A DNA stretch of 64,000 nt from Agrypnia vestita (taxonomy: Eukaryota; Arthropoda; Insecta; Trichoptera; Phryganeidae): assembly GCA_016648135.1 (NCBI GenBank), contig JADDOH010004264.1, forward strand, positions 186,001-250,000, in the 5' to 3' direction. Below are positions 11,691 to 22,769 of the stretch, in pieces. Numbering within the stretch: position 1 is the stretch's first letter; each line of letters opens with the position of its first letter. The notes under the pieces were generated by a model. That model saw only the letters and a program-made list of their open reading frames with translations, was not told the origin of the DNA and ran no database searches. The position numbers were made by a program, and so were the translations under genes.

Positions 11691-12158
11691 TAACAGGGCT
11701 AGTCCACAATACTTTACAAGTGGATTCCTGCCTTGATTATGTGTCGAAAATGTTCAAGCAACCATGACCTTATATCAATAGATAGAGAGTTATGCATTAT
11801 CAAAATTTACATTTTTTTTTCAATATTTCTGAATTACTTTTTACAAAACGTTGTAGTATTGTTACAGTAACTTATATCGATTACGGAACATTCATTTGTT
11901 AAATAAAATAATAAAAACCCTGAGAAATTACAAATGGTTTTTAACATTTTATTTGACTTGTATTAAATAAATGAGTTTTTCATGTTAGATATAAGTTACT
12001 GTAGTGATAGTCCAACGAATATTGGGGAAAAAATTCGAACTATGGAGTTGCACATCTCCTTAGGTCATTAGGTCATGGTTGCTTGAACATTTTTGACTCA
12101 TAATCAAGAGAGGAATCCACTTGTAAGGTATTGTGGACTAGCTCTTTTATACCCTTGT
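11691..12158. repeat. Foldback element (family 2), intron 1
   Basis: Inverted ends: 'gggtgtaacagggctagtcc' on the left against 'ggactagctcttttataccc' on the right. Inside each end is 'ggattcctgccttgatta' and its complement. The interior is homologous to family 1, so the two differ mainly in terminal sequence. No coding content. Confidence 0.8.
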
Positions 12159-12424
12159 AGTAAATATATATAATAAATAATAATATATAATAATAACAAA
12201 TAAATAATAAAATCAAAAAGAAAGAAATTGGACACATATGTTGGCTTAGTTTCTGAAGCTTCAAGCCAAGCTGATGCGATGTGTTGCCGCTTATTTATGT
12301 GGTGTGAACTTTTATAATTGATAATTAAAATTAAAAGTGGTTTTACAAGCACATTATGATTAATAAATACAATCACAACACCCACTCCGGATACAATCGG
12401 TTTTTTCATTAGAAGCATATTTTT
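12159..12424. other. AT-rich spacer in intron 1
   Basis: Low-complexity TA-rich sequence. A minus-strand frame running through here (12104-12583) is mostly AT-rich noise plus the tRNA-like block next door. Confidence 0.5.
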
Positions 12425-12590
12425 TTTATTTTTCACCCGGCGGGAACTGAACCCGTGACCCTTGGAATGTGGGGCCCGCCTCGATTGAATAAAAACATCA
12501 TATGGCGCGAACTCGGCGGCGCGACTCGCACGCCCAGGACACGCAGTGGCGGCTAGCGACGGCACGAAACCGCACTTAAACACCGAAAAT
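12425..12590 (-). mobile_element. tRNA-like (SINE) block, minus strand
   Basis: The reverse complement contains 'gtcacgggttcagttcccgc', a good B-box and T-arm-like segment, and a GC-rich upstream part. No full cloverleaf is apparent, so a SINE head is likelier than a working tRNA gene. The body after the head does not match SINE families A or B. Confidence 0.45.
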
Positions 12591-12929
12591 ACTAATGCAA
12601 ATTTTATTTTAAAATTTGTACTTATTTTTGTATTTTCACCGCCTTATGTGTTTCTTAAATGCAACTATCGTGTAGGATAACATCGCAAAACGAGTATCCA
12701 ATATTCTTAAATTCGTTTTTAGAACATTCAAAGATTTTCATGACATTTCTTATTCTAGTCCTTATCTGGTTATCGATCAGTTTTACAATACCTGTCTAAG
12801 CTATCTCTCTCGTCTACCTAGAATGATTAATTATTATAGTAAAGGTAACTTGAATGTATTCGTAACTCAGGCATCAGAAATTTTAATATTGTAAAGAGAT
12901 GCTAAAAAGAATTACGCACGTTTGTTACA

Positions 12930-13425
12930 TATCAAAACTATCGAAAAATCCAGAACGGAATAGAGTGATCTACGGCTTTCAGGAGGCATCTGAAACATTC
13001 GAAAAACTTCTATAAAAACCTAGAAGCCACGAGAATCTTCTCCTTAATATTGGAAAAGTCTAGGATGTTCGATACCGCGCGCCAGTAGTTTTTGTTGAGT
13101 CGCGTTGACAGAGAAAACACAAGCGAAGTGAGCCACAAGCCGCGAGGCCAGGGAGGCCAACCGTGCGAATAATCTAGCAAAGTTCTTACTTAAGTAGCGT
13201 AATAAACCGAAGCGAATAATATATGCGAAACTGGGTGGAATGTTCTGGTGACTGTTGAGTAAAGTGTTAAAGCGATAATAAACTGTTTATTTACGAGTGA
13301 TACATTACGTAATAGTGTAATTTTAAGAAAAGCGTTACGTTTAATACTGTGAAGTGACTTTGTACATTAAATAATTAAATAATCAGTAGTAATTGCTTAT
13401 CAAATATTAAATTTAATTCGTTTAA
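12930..13425 (+). repeat. Dispersed repeat family M, copy 1 (possible solo LTR)
   Basis: Shares an ordered set of segments with 45020-45500: 'ctataaaaacctagaagc' (TATA-like), 'gacgagaatcttctcc' or a close form, 'gtggaatgttc', 'agtgtaatt' and 'gaaaagcgtta'. The length, TATA-like box and TGT-type start suggest a long terminal repeat, but no primer-binding site, gag or pol is present. A 62-codon + frame just downstream (13428-13616) is unrecognised. Confidence 0.45.
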
Positions 13426-13429
13426 GTAT

Positions 13430-14347
13430 GGTAAATTTAGTGGTAAACAGCATATTTGAGAAGTTCACCCAGTGTTCAGGGATCGTGCCTCGTTTCAAGA
13501 GACCAACAAGTACCCCTATCTTCATGGCACAAGCGTTGAGTGCAACTGTTGCATTATTAAGAGTTTTTCAAAAGGAACAATATGATTTTAAAATGAAAAA
13601 AATTAAGAACACCTAATATATTTATTTATTTAAACGTCGTTTACCTGGCCATCTCGGTATCTTTTACAGGGGTGAATTCGATTAACCCAATTATCTATGA
13701 CTCCATCACATTAATTTGGTCTGATGTGGTGAATTTCTCGTTCGATATTAAATTTTAAGCTATCAATTTTTTAGTTTGTATTGAATAAACAAACAGACGA
13801 GTTAAATCAGAACTTCTCGGAGGCCAATTTGCAGTTAATTAAATTAAATTTGCCAAAAACCACACAATGCAATGACCTTTTACGGATGAAAATGCTTCTC
13901 TTAAATATCCTGTGATATTTTTTTTAATTTATGAAGTTATTTTCTTTTGACGCCTTGAGGGTAAAATTTATAATGTAATGGAAGTTGCGCACGCGCAGAC
14001 TGTCAAAAATTTATTCGCCCAAAATTAGTATTCCAGTAATATAAATTATTAAAAAGATGCTCAATTCAAAATCTGACAAACGATAAGTTTTTGAATTGAA
14101 AATTATAACTGTTAATTGAATTACGATTTTAGGTGGGTATTAGGATTTCATGTTATTGTCGATGTTTTGCAAAAACGACGTAATTGTCAATTATTCGTTT
14201 AAAAAAAAACACATTCATTCAGTCGACATTCAATGCGCTGTCAAAGTTGTATAGTTCCGAAATTTTTGAAACTTTGGAACCGTTTTAGGCCGAAAATCGA
14301 TTTAATACGGATGGGCACATAGACTTTTTTTGAAAATGCACACGTTT
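13430..14347. other. Intron 1 segment without recognised elements
   Basis: Contains the small 62-codon frame at 13428-13616 with no known domain and otherwise AT-rich noncoding sequence. No splice-flanked conserved exon is seen. Confidence 0.5.
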
Positions 14348-14460
14348 TTTGATTTGTCGCATTATATGTCTGCGATGCTACGGCGATAAATGTCTTCGAA
14401 TCGTCGTGACACGTCGATTCGAAGACATTTATCTCTTATTTGAGCTATCACAAATCAAAA
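14348..14460. repeat. Intronic hairpin with 19-bp perfect inner stem
   Basis: Arms 14385-14403 and 14415-14433 are perfect complements (GATAAATGTCTTCGAATCG and its inverse). The loop can itself pair CGTG with CACG. Outer arms 'ttgatttgt' and 'acaaatcaa' extend an imperfect stem to about 110 bases. It may be a small MITE; no target duplication was identified. Confidence 0.75.
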
Positions 14461-14843
14461 GTTATATTTGTACCAATTAATAAATAATTTAACTACATTT
14501 AAGTGTTACCAATTATATTTATCAAATCCCTTGATATCGTATTATTGTATTAATATACATTAACATATAAATTTGTAAATATCAATTATCACAATCACGC
14601 CAGAGAAGTATAACTTCTACCGCGCGTACATGAGTAAATGCTCCTCCAATTTTGTTTGGATATTTACCCAACATTGTGCAAGCGTGCAACTAAACCACGA
14701 TTGATATTCAGAGTGTACTCAAATATATGAATAAATAAAAAAATAATGGTTGCTTTGTCATTTAAAAATAATAACTGTTGAAAAATGAAAATCAGCATTT
14801 TTACGCCACTTTCTTTGGCCCCGCGGCGGCCGCCACTGCTCAG

Positions 14844-15020
14844 GCGCGCACCCGAAGATGAATGTGTTTTTAAATTGCCATGATGACGCTGGCGGCGCCC
14901 CATTGAGACGTCTCCCGCTCCCGCCCGGGCTGATGGGTTTTTACACGCTCCTGGGATCAGCAAAAAGTCCACCGCGACCCTCCGTCATCCAGGACACGTG
15001 GGCGAGATGTAGCGCATCAG
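14844..15020 (+). other. Candidate alternative exon in intron 1
   Basis: A CpG-rich island in an AT-rich intron. It is preceded by an acceptor-like 'cgccactgctcag' and followed by a donor CAG|GTAAAT. The 177-base length is a multiple of three, and the phase-1 frame entered from exon 1 is open throughout (pieces MNVFLNCHDDAGGAPLRR and SVIQDTWARCSAS), so inclusion would add 59 residues before exon 2 without a shift. An internal ATG at 14858 would also read in frame into exon 2, so an alternative first exon is possible. No homology is recognised; it could be a chance open frame. Confidence 0.35.
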
Positions 15021-15074
15021 GTAAATCAGATATCGATATCCGGGCGTCATTCTTTATCATCAGTTTTTAACAAG

Positions 15075-15613
<539 letters not shown>

Positions 15614-15999
15614 TATAATAGAACAATAGAATTATGTAAAAGATATTGCACTCGTCAAAACAAAGGAGTATAATTACGCGCCGGCAATAGCCGATTATGA
15701 AAAAATATTTAACTTAACCTCACCTAATAATGGTGGAAATTTAGTGAAACAATCCATGAAAAAGTTTATCTTCAACAATGGAACACTTTCAATAAAAAAC
15801 TTGGTTTAAAAACGTCTAATTTATTTAAGAGAATGGTTATTTTAAGATTATTTTTCGTTGTCAATCGGTTTAAAAAATTTTATGTTATGCTTAATTATCA
15901 AAATTCCCCGTTTTCTGTAAGTGTTATTTATAAATATTATTTTAATTTATGGCCTTGATTTTGGGTTTTTTAAAGATATTGAGAAGTGCAGAGAAGATC
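15614..15999. other. Intron 1 spacer
   Basis: AT-rich, no features recognised. Confidence 0.5.
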
Positions 16000-16088
16000 A
16001 TTTTTTGTTGACTATTTAAAAGTTTTATATTTGGTTAATTTGTATATTTATTTGTTTCTAGTTGTCTTTTAAATAGTCAACAAAAAAT
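16000..16088. repeat. Hairpin with 23-bp perfect stem
   Basis: The arms 16000-16022 (from ATTTTTTGTTGAC) and 16066-16088 are exact reverse complements, separated by 43 bases. In length it resembles a small-RNA precursor, but the stem is perfect and AT-rich, which also fits a MITE remnant. No conservation information is available. Confidence 0.6.
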
Positions 16089-16648
16089 CTTGTCTCCGTA
16101 TAAAAGAAGAAGATAGATGATAACAGAATGAAATGATTCATACTAAAGCTCTCGGCATTTGACTTGTAGCTTGTAACACTTTGAAATTAATTGATTTGTA
16201 TGGCTTGAAAATGTCAGTCTAGAATCAAAGACGAAAATAGTATCTTTCATCTCAACAATGCGTGAAATATTTTATTATTTGATTGTATAACCAAGTTTAT
16301 TGCCGTCAGAAACCATGTGTAACACATGCACACTTTTATATATTTGAAACTCGATTTTTCTCCTTAATCCAATACACTAACACATTTATAGTTATTCACA
16401 ACCTCGCAATTACCTTTTATCAAATTTATCTCCGTTAGAGTTATCTCCATTACGGTTTGACAAAAATAATGAAAAAAAAGCACATTTGAATATCCTAAAT
16501 ACCTTTTAATTGCTTCACGTTCTAGTCAAACAAAACAAAACAAAAAAAATTGGAGACGTGTTTATACTGTTTCATGGGAATGACAAATTTTCAATCATAG
16601 ATAACATAGTTGTGTCTAATATTTAAACTGAGATACATAAATAACATA
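16089..16648. other. Intron 1 spacer
   Basis: AT-rich sequence without recognisable coding or repeat structure. Confidence 0.5.
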
Positions 16649-17055
16649 TACAGAGTGTAACAGAGCTAGTTCACATTTTTCACAACTAGATTCTTGCTTT
16701 ATTTATGAGTCTAAAATGTTTTGGCAACAAATAGTTATGTAGATATGCGATATCAAAGTCAGCATTTTTTTTCTCAATATTTACGACATATTTTTTTATA
16801 AAACGTTGGTGAATTATCAATTTATTTAATTTGTATTGAATCTAATGAATTTTCATGATCGATGTAAGTTACTGTAATGACAGTTCATCGTTGTATAAAA
16901 TATAAGTCAAAAATATTGAAGAAAATGTAATATTTGAATTCCATGACTCCATAAATATTGATAATTAGGTCACGGTTGCTTGTACATTTTCGACTCAAAA
17001 TCAAGGTAGGAATCCACGTGTAAAGTATTGTGGACTAGCTCTGTTACACCCTGTA
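16649..17055. repeat. Foldback element (family 2), shortened
   Basis: Inverted ends 'tacagagtgtaacagagcta' and 'tagctctgttacaccctgta' with the family body between them. It is shorter than the full copies and carries internal deletions. Intron 1. Confidence 0.8.
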
Positions 17056-18192
17056 TATAATACAACTTTAAAAAATTTGATAAATGTGTTTTTGATCTTT
17101 GATGGTGAAAGTTGCATTGAGTAAAGTGATCAAACCAGCCTCAAAGACAGGTCGTAAGCCCTTTGGATGTCCAATAAAGACTTCCATACATGCTTTCCCA
17201 TATAAATAGCTTCGTCTCTGTGAGAAATCTCTAATTCATCTTTAATTAATGAAAAAAATACGAAGTACCTATGAATAAGATATTTCAGAAACCCCATAAG
17301 TCATATTTATTCCAAGGGATTTTTACGTTTTTGTGTTCTTCTAAGATATTCTCATATCCCAGCCTAAAACCACATAAGTCACTAAAGTATTGAAAGAACA
17401 GCATCAAGTCAAGAATTGCATGTAATAGAGAAACCACATTTGTCACTGACAAGAAAAAATATTTCATCTAAAGTAAGCCAATATACATTTTTGCACTATA
17501 AAGATGAACAAGACGGAGTAGTAACTACAAGTGAATACATTGGTGGCTTTGTGTCGCATACTTTTATGCTTAGAAATGCAACTAAAGCTGTTTTACCTAC
17601 CTACCTCATGAACGAAAAATCATTTTTTATGATGAAATATATAAGTGGTCAGGTCGCGATAACATTGAGGATAAATCCATCGTTGATTTTATTGCCTCTT
17701 TTGATTCTGGAATATAAATTAAAAATATAAAAATAAAATAAACCTAGCAAATTTTTCTATTTTTCTTATAATTCTGAAACCCCATAAGTCAAATGACTTT
17801 GCAGTGATTTTTCAGGTGCTAAAAAAAACAAAAGTTTTTTTTTATTGAAAAAAAAAATTATGAAAACACTCAAATTTTAGTTATGTTATGACAGTTAAAT
17901 TAGTTTAGAATAATTTTCAGTAATAAAACAGTTTTATATTTGAATATTAGAATATTTAATTCAATTTACGGCACAGAAGTACCTTTTACATAATAATATA
18001 TACAAAAAATCCAAAGAGTAGACAGAAAAAAATTACAGAATTAACATAGTATAGATAGTTCTCAAAAGTTATAACAGTAATTTAGAAAAGGAGGTGTGAG
18101 GGATATAAGATAAAACATAATTTAGAAAAAGGAGATGTGAAGTATGTACAAAGGTTAAACAAATAATTTATGACAGAGAGTTAGTTAAATTA
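17056..18192. other. Intron 1 segment with an unassigned 104-codon frame
   Basis: Holds a short dispersed repeat (17150-17235, inverted relative to 57050-57120; shared run 'cacagagacgaagct'). The open frame 17416-17730 (+) includes YKDEQDG and TSEYIGGFVSHTFML and looks protein-like but matches no family I know. The phrase 'gaaaccccataagtca' occurs at 17287 and again at 17776, on either side of this frame, so it may belong to an unknown mobile element. Confidence 0.45.
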
Positions 18193-18407
18193 GTATAAAC
18201 CACTACCAGAGTTAAGGTCTACTGGTTTCGAGACGTACCCGTCTCTTTGTCAGGACCAACACTACACTACTATGTTCATAACACTATACACCACAACCAT
18301 AGTACTGTTGACCTACTATGGTTGTGGTGTATAATGTTGTGAACATAGTAGTGTAGTGTTGGTACGTCTCGAAACCGATAGACCTAAAATCTGGTAGTGG
18401 TTTATAC
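18193..18407. repeat. 215-bp inverted repeat with a hammerhead-like motif
   Basis: Outer ends 'gtataaaccactaccag' and 'ctggtagtggtttatac' are exact complements. Inner arms with 'acactacactactatgttca' and its inverse pair across a short centre. The right arm lacks about 20 bases that the left arm keeps, including the CTGACAA box. The sequence is related to 25555-25670, which follows the first Penelope-like element. Confidence 0.8.
18217..18257 (-). ncRNA. Hammerhead-ribozyme-like motif 2
   Basis: Minus strand: CTGACAA, one extra A, perfect stem GAGACG/CGTCTC with GGTA loop, GAAAC, CAGTA. GGTC before the core pairs with GACC after it. The core carries one substitution (GA to AA at the end of the first box), so activity is doubtful. 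Confidence 0.6.
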
Positions 18408-20164
18408 TTGTAATTCTCTTCTTTCGGAATGAGGTTGCTCCAAGTAAAGACTTTGTTCTCGTAAGTATTTATTCGGTAATAATACTGGTTTAGACAATCG
18501 TTTATACAGTAAGATGCGGTCTCGATAACAATGGTAGTAAAAGAGAGCCCCGACTCGACATTCGTGCGCCCTTTTATACGTTCTCTCTCTCTGTCATGCA
18601 GTCTCTTTCTGGCATAGCGACATACGTTCCTCAGATATATTACAATACTAATTTAACTAACACTCTGTTATAATGTCTAACCACAAAGTTAAAGCTTTAA
18701 ACGTTAAAAATATTAATAATAAAATAATTTATGCCACTTGTGGGGATTCTGAAATACCCTATTCCTATGTACTCCAGAGCTCTCGTTTAGCGTTAACCAA
18801 ATATTTGGTCCAGTGAACTACTTTCAGGAAGTAAAATTTCTGGGCTTTGATACCTCTTCAGCGAAAAAATTTCAGCTTTGGCTGTCGAGGAAACGCCGAC
18901 CGCTAATTGCTTCAGACACGCCCGAGCTAAAAGTCCACAGAAAAATCTGTTCACAGACGTCGACCGGGTCCTCAGAGTAATTGCTTTCGACGTGACGTAC
19001 GACCGAGATGCTTGGACCGGATTAACACAGGCGCAAATACCCGGAAAAAACATTAAAAATAGGAGAAATAAAAATATATATAAAAATAGAAATATTTTTT
19101 TTTTGCTTTTTTCTTCTGATGACAAAATATGCACAGCTGGAGCGCAGAACTTGACTTGTATCGAAGACAAATCTAAATAATATCAAAACAAGTTTGTGGT
19201 AAAACATGATGAGGATGCTATTTAAAAAAATCTTGGGTTTGTAAGTTAATGTATAATGATTGCAATCATTTGTGTGTAGGTAAAACTTGTAGATTTTTTA
19301 AATATAATAATTAAGGAACACTTAAGATGTTTTAATAGTAATAACTTTTCTGAATTTTCTAAACAGCATTTGGAAACACAATATTATTTTGATATTAATG
19401 ACAGTTTAAGCAATTTTAGATACAAATAACATAGAATTACAGTTACCTGTAATCCAGTTACCTGTTTTGCAAATCGTTACCTTTCTTTTTTTTTCTCAAG
19501 TTATTGGACTCTAATGTATTTATTTTTTTGTTTTTGTTGATGTCTATAGGTACATCAAATTTTAGTTTTTAGTTTCATGGTGTCAAATAGCTTGTAAAAA
19601 TAACTTCGAGGATTCAATCTTTAGCAGAAAGTATTGTTTACACTTTAGGTGAAATATCAACACTTAAGGAGATAAGCGACGTTTAAGGTTGCATATCTTT
19701 TTTTTTTCAATATTTCTGACCTATCTTCTTGGAGTATCATGAATGTAACAAATGTATATCGAATATTAAAAATGCTTTCGCTTTGACACAAGTCAAACAA
19801 AATAACAAAATTGCACTGCAATTTGAATATGATTTTTTTAACTTTATCAAGTTAAATGGATTTTTAATATTTTATGTATCTTATTTTTATGCTACTTCGA
19901 CCACATCATTGAATTATTGATAAAAATGCAAATTTGTTGTCACCTGTCTCCTTAACTGTTGACATTTCACCCAAGGTGTAATGAATATTTTCTCTCCGAA
20001 ATTGAATGAAGCAGACTCCCAGAAATTTTTTGCTTCTAGCTCTAAGTACGTAAAAAATACTATATGTAAAAAACAATAAAATGTTAAATGGTTAGCATAG
20101 CGAAGCAGTTTCCCCTCAAAAAAAATTTTCTGGTTCATATCCCAGTGGTATTTTTATAAAGCGT
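18408..20164. other. Intron 1 segment with an unassigned CpG-richer frame
   Basis: Around 18840-19030 the composition is less AT-rich and open frames exist on both strands (18878-19180 + and 18793-19170 -), but neither resembles a known domain or has clear splice sites. A vestige of the foldback family ('tttcaatatttctgacctat') lies near 19700-19730. The rest is AT-rich. Confidence 0.4.
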
Positions 20165-20645
20165 TTTACTTACTTACTCACTTAATATCACACTGTTTCT
20201 CTGTGGGATTAGGCAGAGAGGATAAAGCGCTACACTCCTCTGTCCTGACACACAACTCTCTCTTCATCCACATTCATACATCCTCGCATACAAGCTCGAC
20301 GATTGTTGAGGCTCCTAACAGGACCATCTTCCAGTATCTGGTTAATAATCTGGTCATATCACGTCTTCCGCGGTCTTCCTCTCTTTCTGGCGCCGACAAC
20401 ACTTGCATCGTATATTTTTCTTACCATTCTTTCCTCATTCATTCGTTCAACATGCCCAAACCATTTGAGCGGCCCTTTTTTATTTCTATTAATAATGCTT
20501 AGAACAGCTTTACTCTATCATGAATGGATTTACCACACATACGTCTAAGTGATCTCGTCTCCACCGCATTCAGTCTACTTTCGTTCCTCTCCTGCTAGCT
20601 GCAAACTTCACTTCTGTACATCATTGTTCGTACCAGAATTCCATT
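20165..20645 (-). mobile_element. LINE 3' fragment (RTE-like C-terminal tail), copy 1
   Basis: The minus-strand translation contains WFGHVERMNEERMVRKIYDA, RKRGRPRKT and INQILEDGPVRSLNNRRA, the C-terminal tail found in many insect RTE-type LINE polyproteins. It ends in (TAAG)n-type repeats at 20165-20180. Stops and shifts show it is dead. It finishes only about 60 bases before the exon 2 acceptor. A better copy is at 33415-33805. Confidence 0.75.
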
Positions 20646-20708
20646 TCAAAACATTTCATTGATTTAAAATACCTTTGCATTGACAATATGTATATATATT
20701 TGTTTCAG

Positions 20709-21448
20709 ATAGCAGCCCGAATTACAATTCGATCGACTTCCAAAAGCACAAATCTGACCAAGACTTAGATAGCTGTTACGTCGTACAAACCAACAATCAA
20801 AATACCAAATATGAGAGTTCAGGAGCACAAAGCAGTATCGCAAATTATGACAAAACCAAAGAATTTAGCAAAAAGAGTTGCAAACTCGCTGAAAATTTTG
20901 CAGAAAAGGCCCACTGTCAAGATGAAACTAATTCACAAGACAAAAGTAAAGACTCCACAAAAAGATCGTGCAAAGAAGGAACAAATACGTATGGTGCAAA
21001 GGCCTTAGACGTGAACCAGTACACACTGTATCCGCAAGCAAACAACGGCCAATATTTAAATATACATTTTCAAGAGTCCTTGAATTTGTCAGGTTCCCCA
21101 AAAATTCAGCAATCATCCTACAATTTTGGTTTTGATCACAGACCTGGTTTCCAGCGTGATAAAAACACCAAAGAAATTTACGAAACGGACAAGACGTTCA
21201 AGAGCCAAATCACTTTGGTCAAAGAGAAAGATGCGCAGTACGGTGAGGATATTAACGAGATGACGTGCTGCAGTTTTGAAGAGGAGATGGATAAGAATGG
21301 AAAGAAAAAACCGAGAAGGAATAGGACTACTTTTACCAGTCAGCAGCTGACCGCTTTGGAAAGGGTCTTCGAGAAGACGCACTATCCTGACGCATTTGTG
21401 AGGGAAGACTTGGCTACGAAAGTATGCCTCAGTGAAGCAAGAGTCCAG
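20709..21448 (+). CDS. Prrx: Paired-like homeobox protein (Prrx group), exon 2
   Basis: Begins after the acceptor TGTTTCAG and completes the split codon from exon 1 (A|AT, Asn 82), then encodes 246 residues with no stop. The first 200 residues are low-complexity and rich in Lys, Ser, Gln and Asn, with no domain. Residues about 283-328 are homeodomain positions 1-46: [12 protein letters not shown], then [19 protein letters not shown] and LSEARVQ, close to PRRX and Drosophila CG9876/PHDP homeodomains. A basic KKKPRR just before it likely helps nuclear import. The exon ends CAG|GTATTA in phase 0 between positions 46 and 47, a common intron site in paired-like homeobox genes. Confidence 0.95.
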
Positions 21449-21674
21449 GTATTATTTTTGTGATATTCTTCTACAGCAGGGTGACCACCAAATTGAATTT
21501 CAGGGTGAATTACAACAGTGTGGTACAATTTATTTGGCTGTCACGCGACCGTCTGACTCTCAACGGGAGCAAGCTTAGACAGCCAGCCGTTTCGATGATA
21601 TGTCCTCAACCGTAAGGAGATTTATAATTAATATAAATTAACTTTGTTTAAACCACTTATTTATTGAAAAAAAT

Positions 21675-21710
21675 CAACATGTTTCAAAGCCAATGGCTTC
21701 TTCATCAGGA
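21675..21710 (-). ncRNA. Hammerhead-ribozyme-like motif 3a
   Basis: Minus-strand arm of the palindrome: CTGATGA, AG, AAGCC-ATT-GGCTT stem, then GAAAC with ACATGT as palindromic stem III and T at the cleavage position. Confidence 0.6.
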
Positions 21711-21734
21711 AAACAAAAATATTTATTTTTGTTT

Positions 21735-21770
21735 TCCTGATGAAGAAGCCATTGGCTTTGAAACATGTTG
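21735..21770 (+). ncRNA. Hammerhead-ribozyme-like motif 3b
   Basis: Mirror copy of 3a on the plus strand: CTGATGA at 21737-21743, stem AAGCC/GGCTT closed by ATT, GAAAC at 21760-21764 followed by ATGTTG. It is sense relative to the homeobox transcript. Confidence 0.6.
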
Positions 21771-21822
21771 ATTTTTTTCAATAAATAAGTGGTTTAAACA
21801 AAGTTAATTTATATTAATTATA

Positions 21823-22436
21823 ATTATGTTACCACAAAATAAATTTGCTACATTTGAAGAAGAAGTAAGGAGATTTGCTCATCCACACCTGCATACTGTC
21901 ACGTATTTCCGGTGATGAGAGACGAAATGAAACAATCTAAATCAAATACAATTTAAGTCACTGGACACGAACATTGGCTGAAATACTATTCTGTAATATG
22001 CACTTATTCGCCTATAGAATATTCCACATAGGCACATTTGCCTATCGCATATCACAGTATGCCTGAAAACTCACGCTCTGATCGAATTATTATTTGCTTT
22101 ATCAATTCGCGACCGTTCACCTTCTATAACTTCGCCTTCTAAGGTTACTCGACGTGATTGGATCAGTATTCGCTTTATCAATTCGCGTCAGTTCACTTTT
22201 TTTAACCTCGTATTCTATAGCTCTTCTGACTCGCTCGCATCGAGTGATCAAAAATTCAAAGAAATTGTTTTCTCTCAAAACTTCTGGAAATTACCATGTT
22301 TGTACAGGTATCTAGGTATTTACAATTTATTCTAAAACGATTCAAACTCATCGAAAATTCTCAATTATGTGAAATCCATTTTGTTTCTTAAATCTTGTGA
22401 TAAAACACTACAAGTTCATTAAAAATCTGGTTCATA
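21823..22436. other. Intron 2 segment with an imperfect tandem duplication
   Basis: Two copies of an approximately 80-base unit lie at about 22080-22240 (shared 'gctttatcaattcgcg', then 'ttcac' and 'aac'). The following 22240-22410 resembles, in reverse, short LTR-like fragments near 54340-54460 ('tcaaac', 'cttgtga'). No coding content. Confidence 0.5.
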
Positions 22437-22640
22437 TTTTTGCATGGTTTCACTTATTTTTTTTGACTTGTATTAAAGTATACGAATTTTTAAGATTAGA
22501 TATAAGTTACTGCAATGATAATTCAACGCTTTTTAGATGACAAGTCAGAAATATTAAACAAAAAATGCAAATTTTGAGATAGCTTATCTTCATAACTATT
22601 GATTAATAACTATTAAGACATTTTCGACTCAAGGGCCATT
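22437..22640. repeat. Foldback element, partial copy
   Basis: 'gatataagttactgcaatga', 'acaagtcagaaatatt' and 'cttcataactattgat' match the right arm of the foldback family. It is truncated at the 'cgactcaa' position. Confidence 0.65.
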
Positions 22641-22769
22641 CGAGTGTTACATAAATACCAAAGGGGGTTGGAGGTGTCTATGTTTTGCTCATTTTTGATG
22701 ACACAGGGGGCGGGGAGGTCTGGATGGTAGGATAGGGTTAGCTATACAACACTTCAAGCGATTCATTGT

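Larger units (their letters stand above)
21623..21822. repeat. Near-perfect 200-bp palindrome in intron 2
   Basis: The two arms of about 99 bases are exact reverse complements everywhere I compared them, meeting at a two-base centre at 21722-21723. Each arm carries a hammerhead-like motif in opposite orientation. A single arm-type copy is at 38361-38490. The perfect arms mean either a young inverted duplication or ongoing arm-to-arm gene conversion. It begins 175 bases after exon 2. Confidence 0.92.

Noticed and set aside
12104..12583. 159-codon minus-strand open frame
   Set aside because: It joins a tRNA-like SINE block to AT-rich noise; the C-terminal half is low complexity.
12930..13620. 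LTR retrotransposon with gag
   Set aside because: The LTR-like repeat is not followed by a primer-binding site or any gag/pol motif; the small frame downstream is unrecognised.
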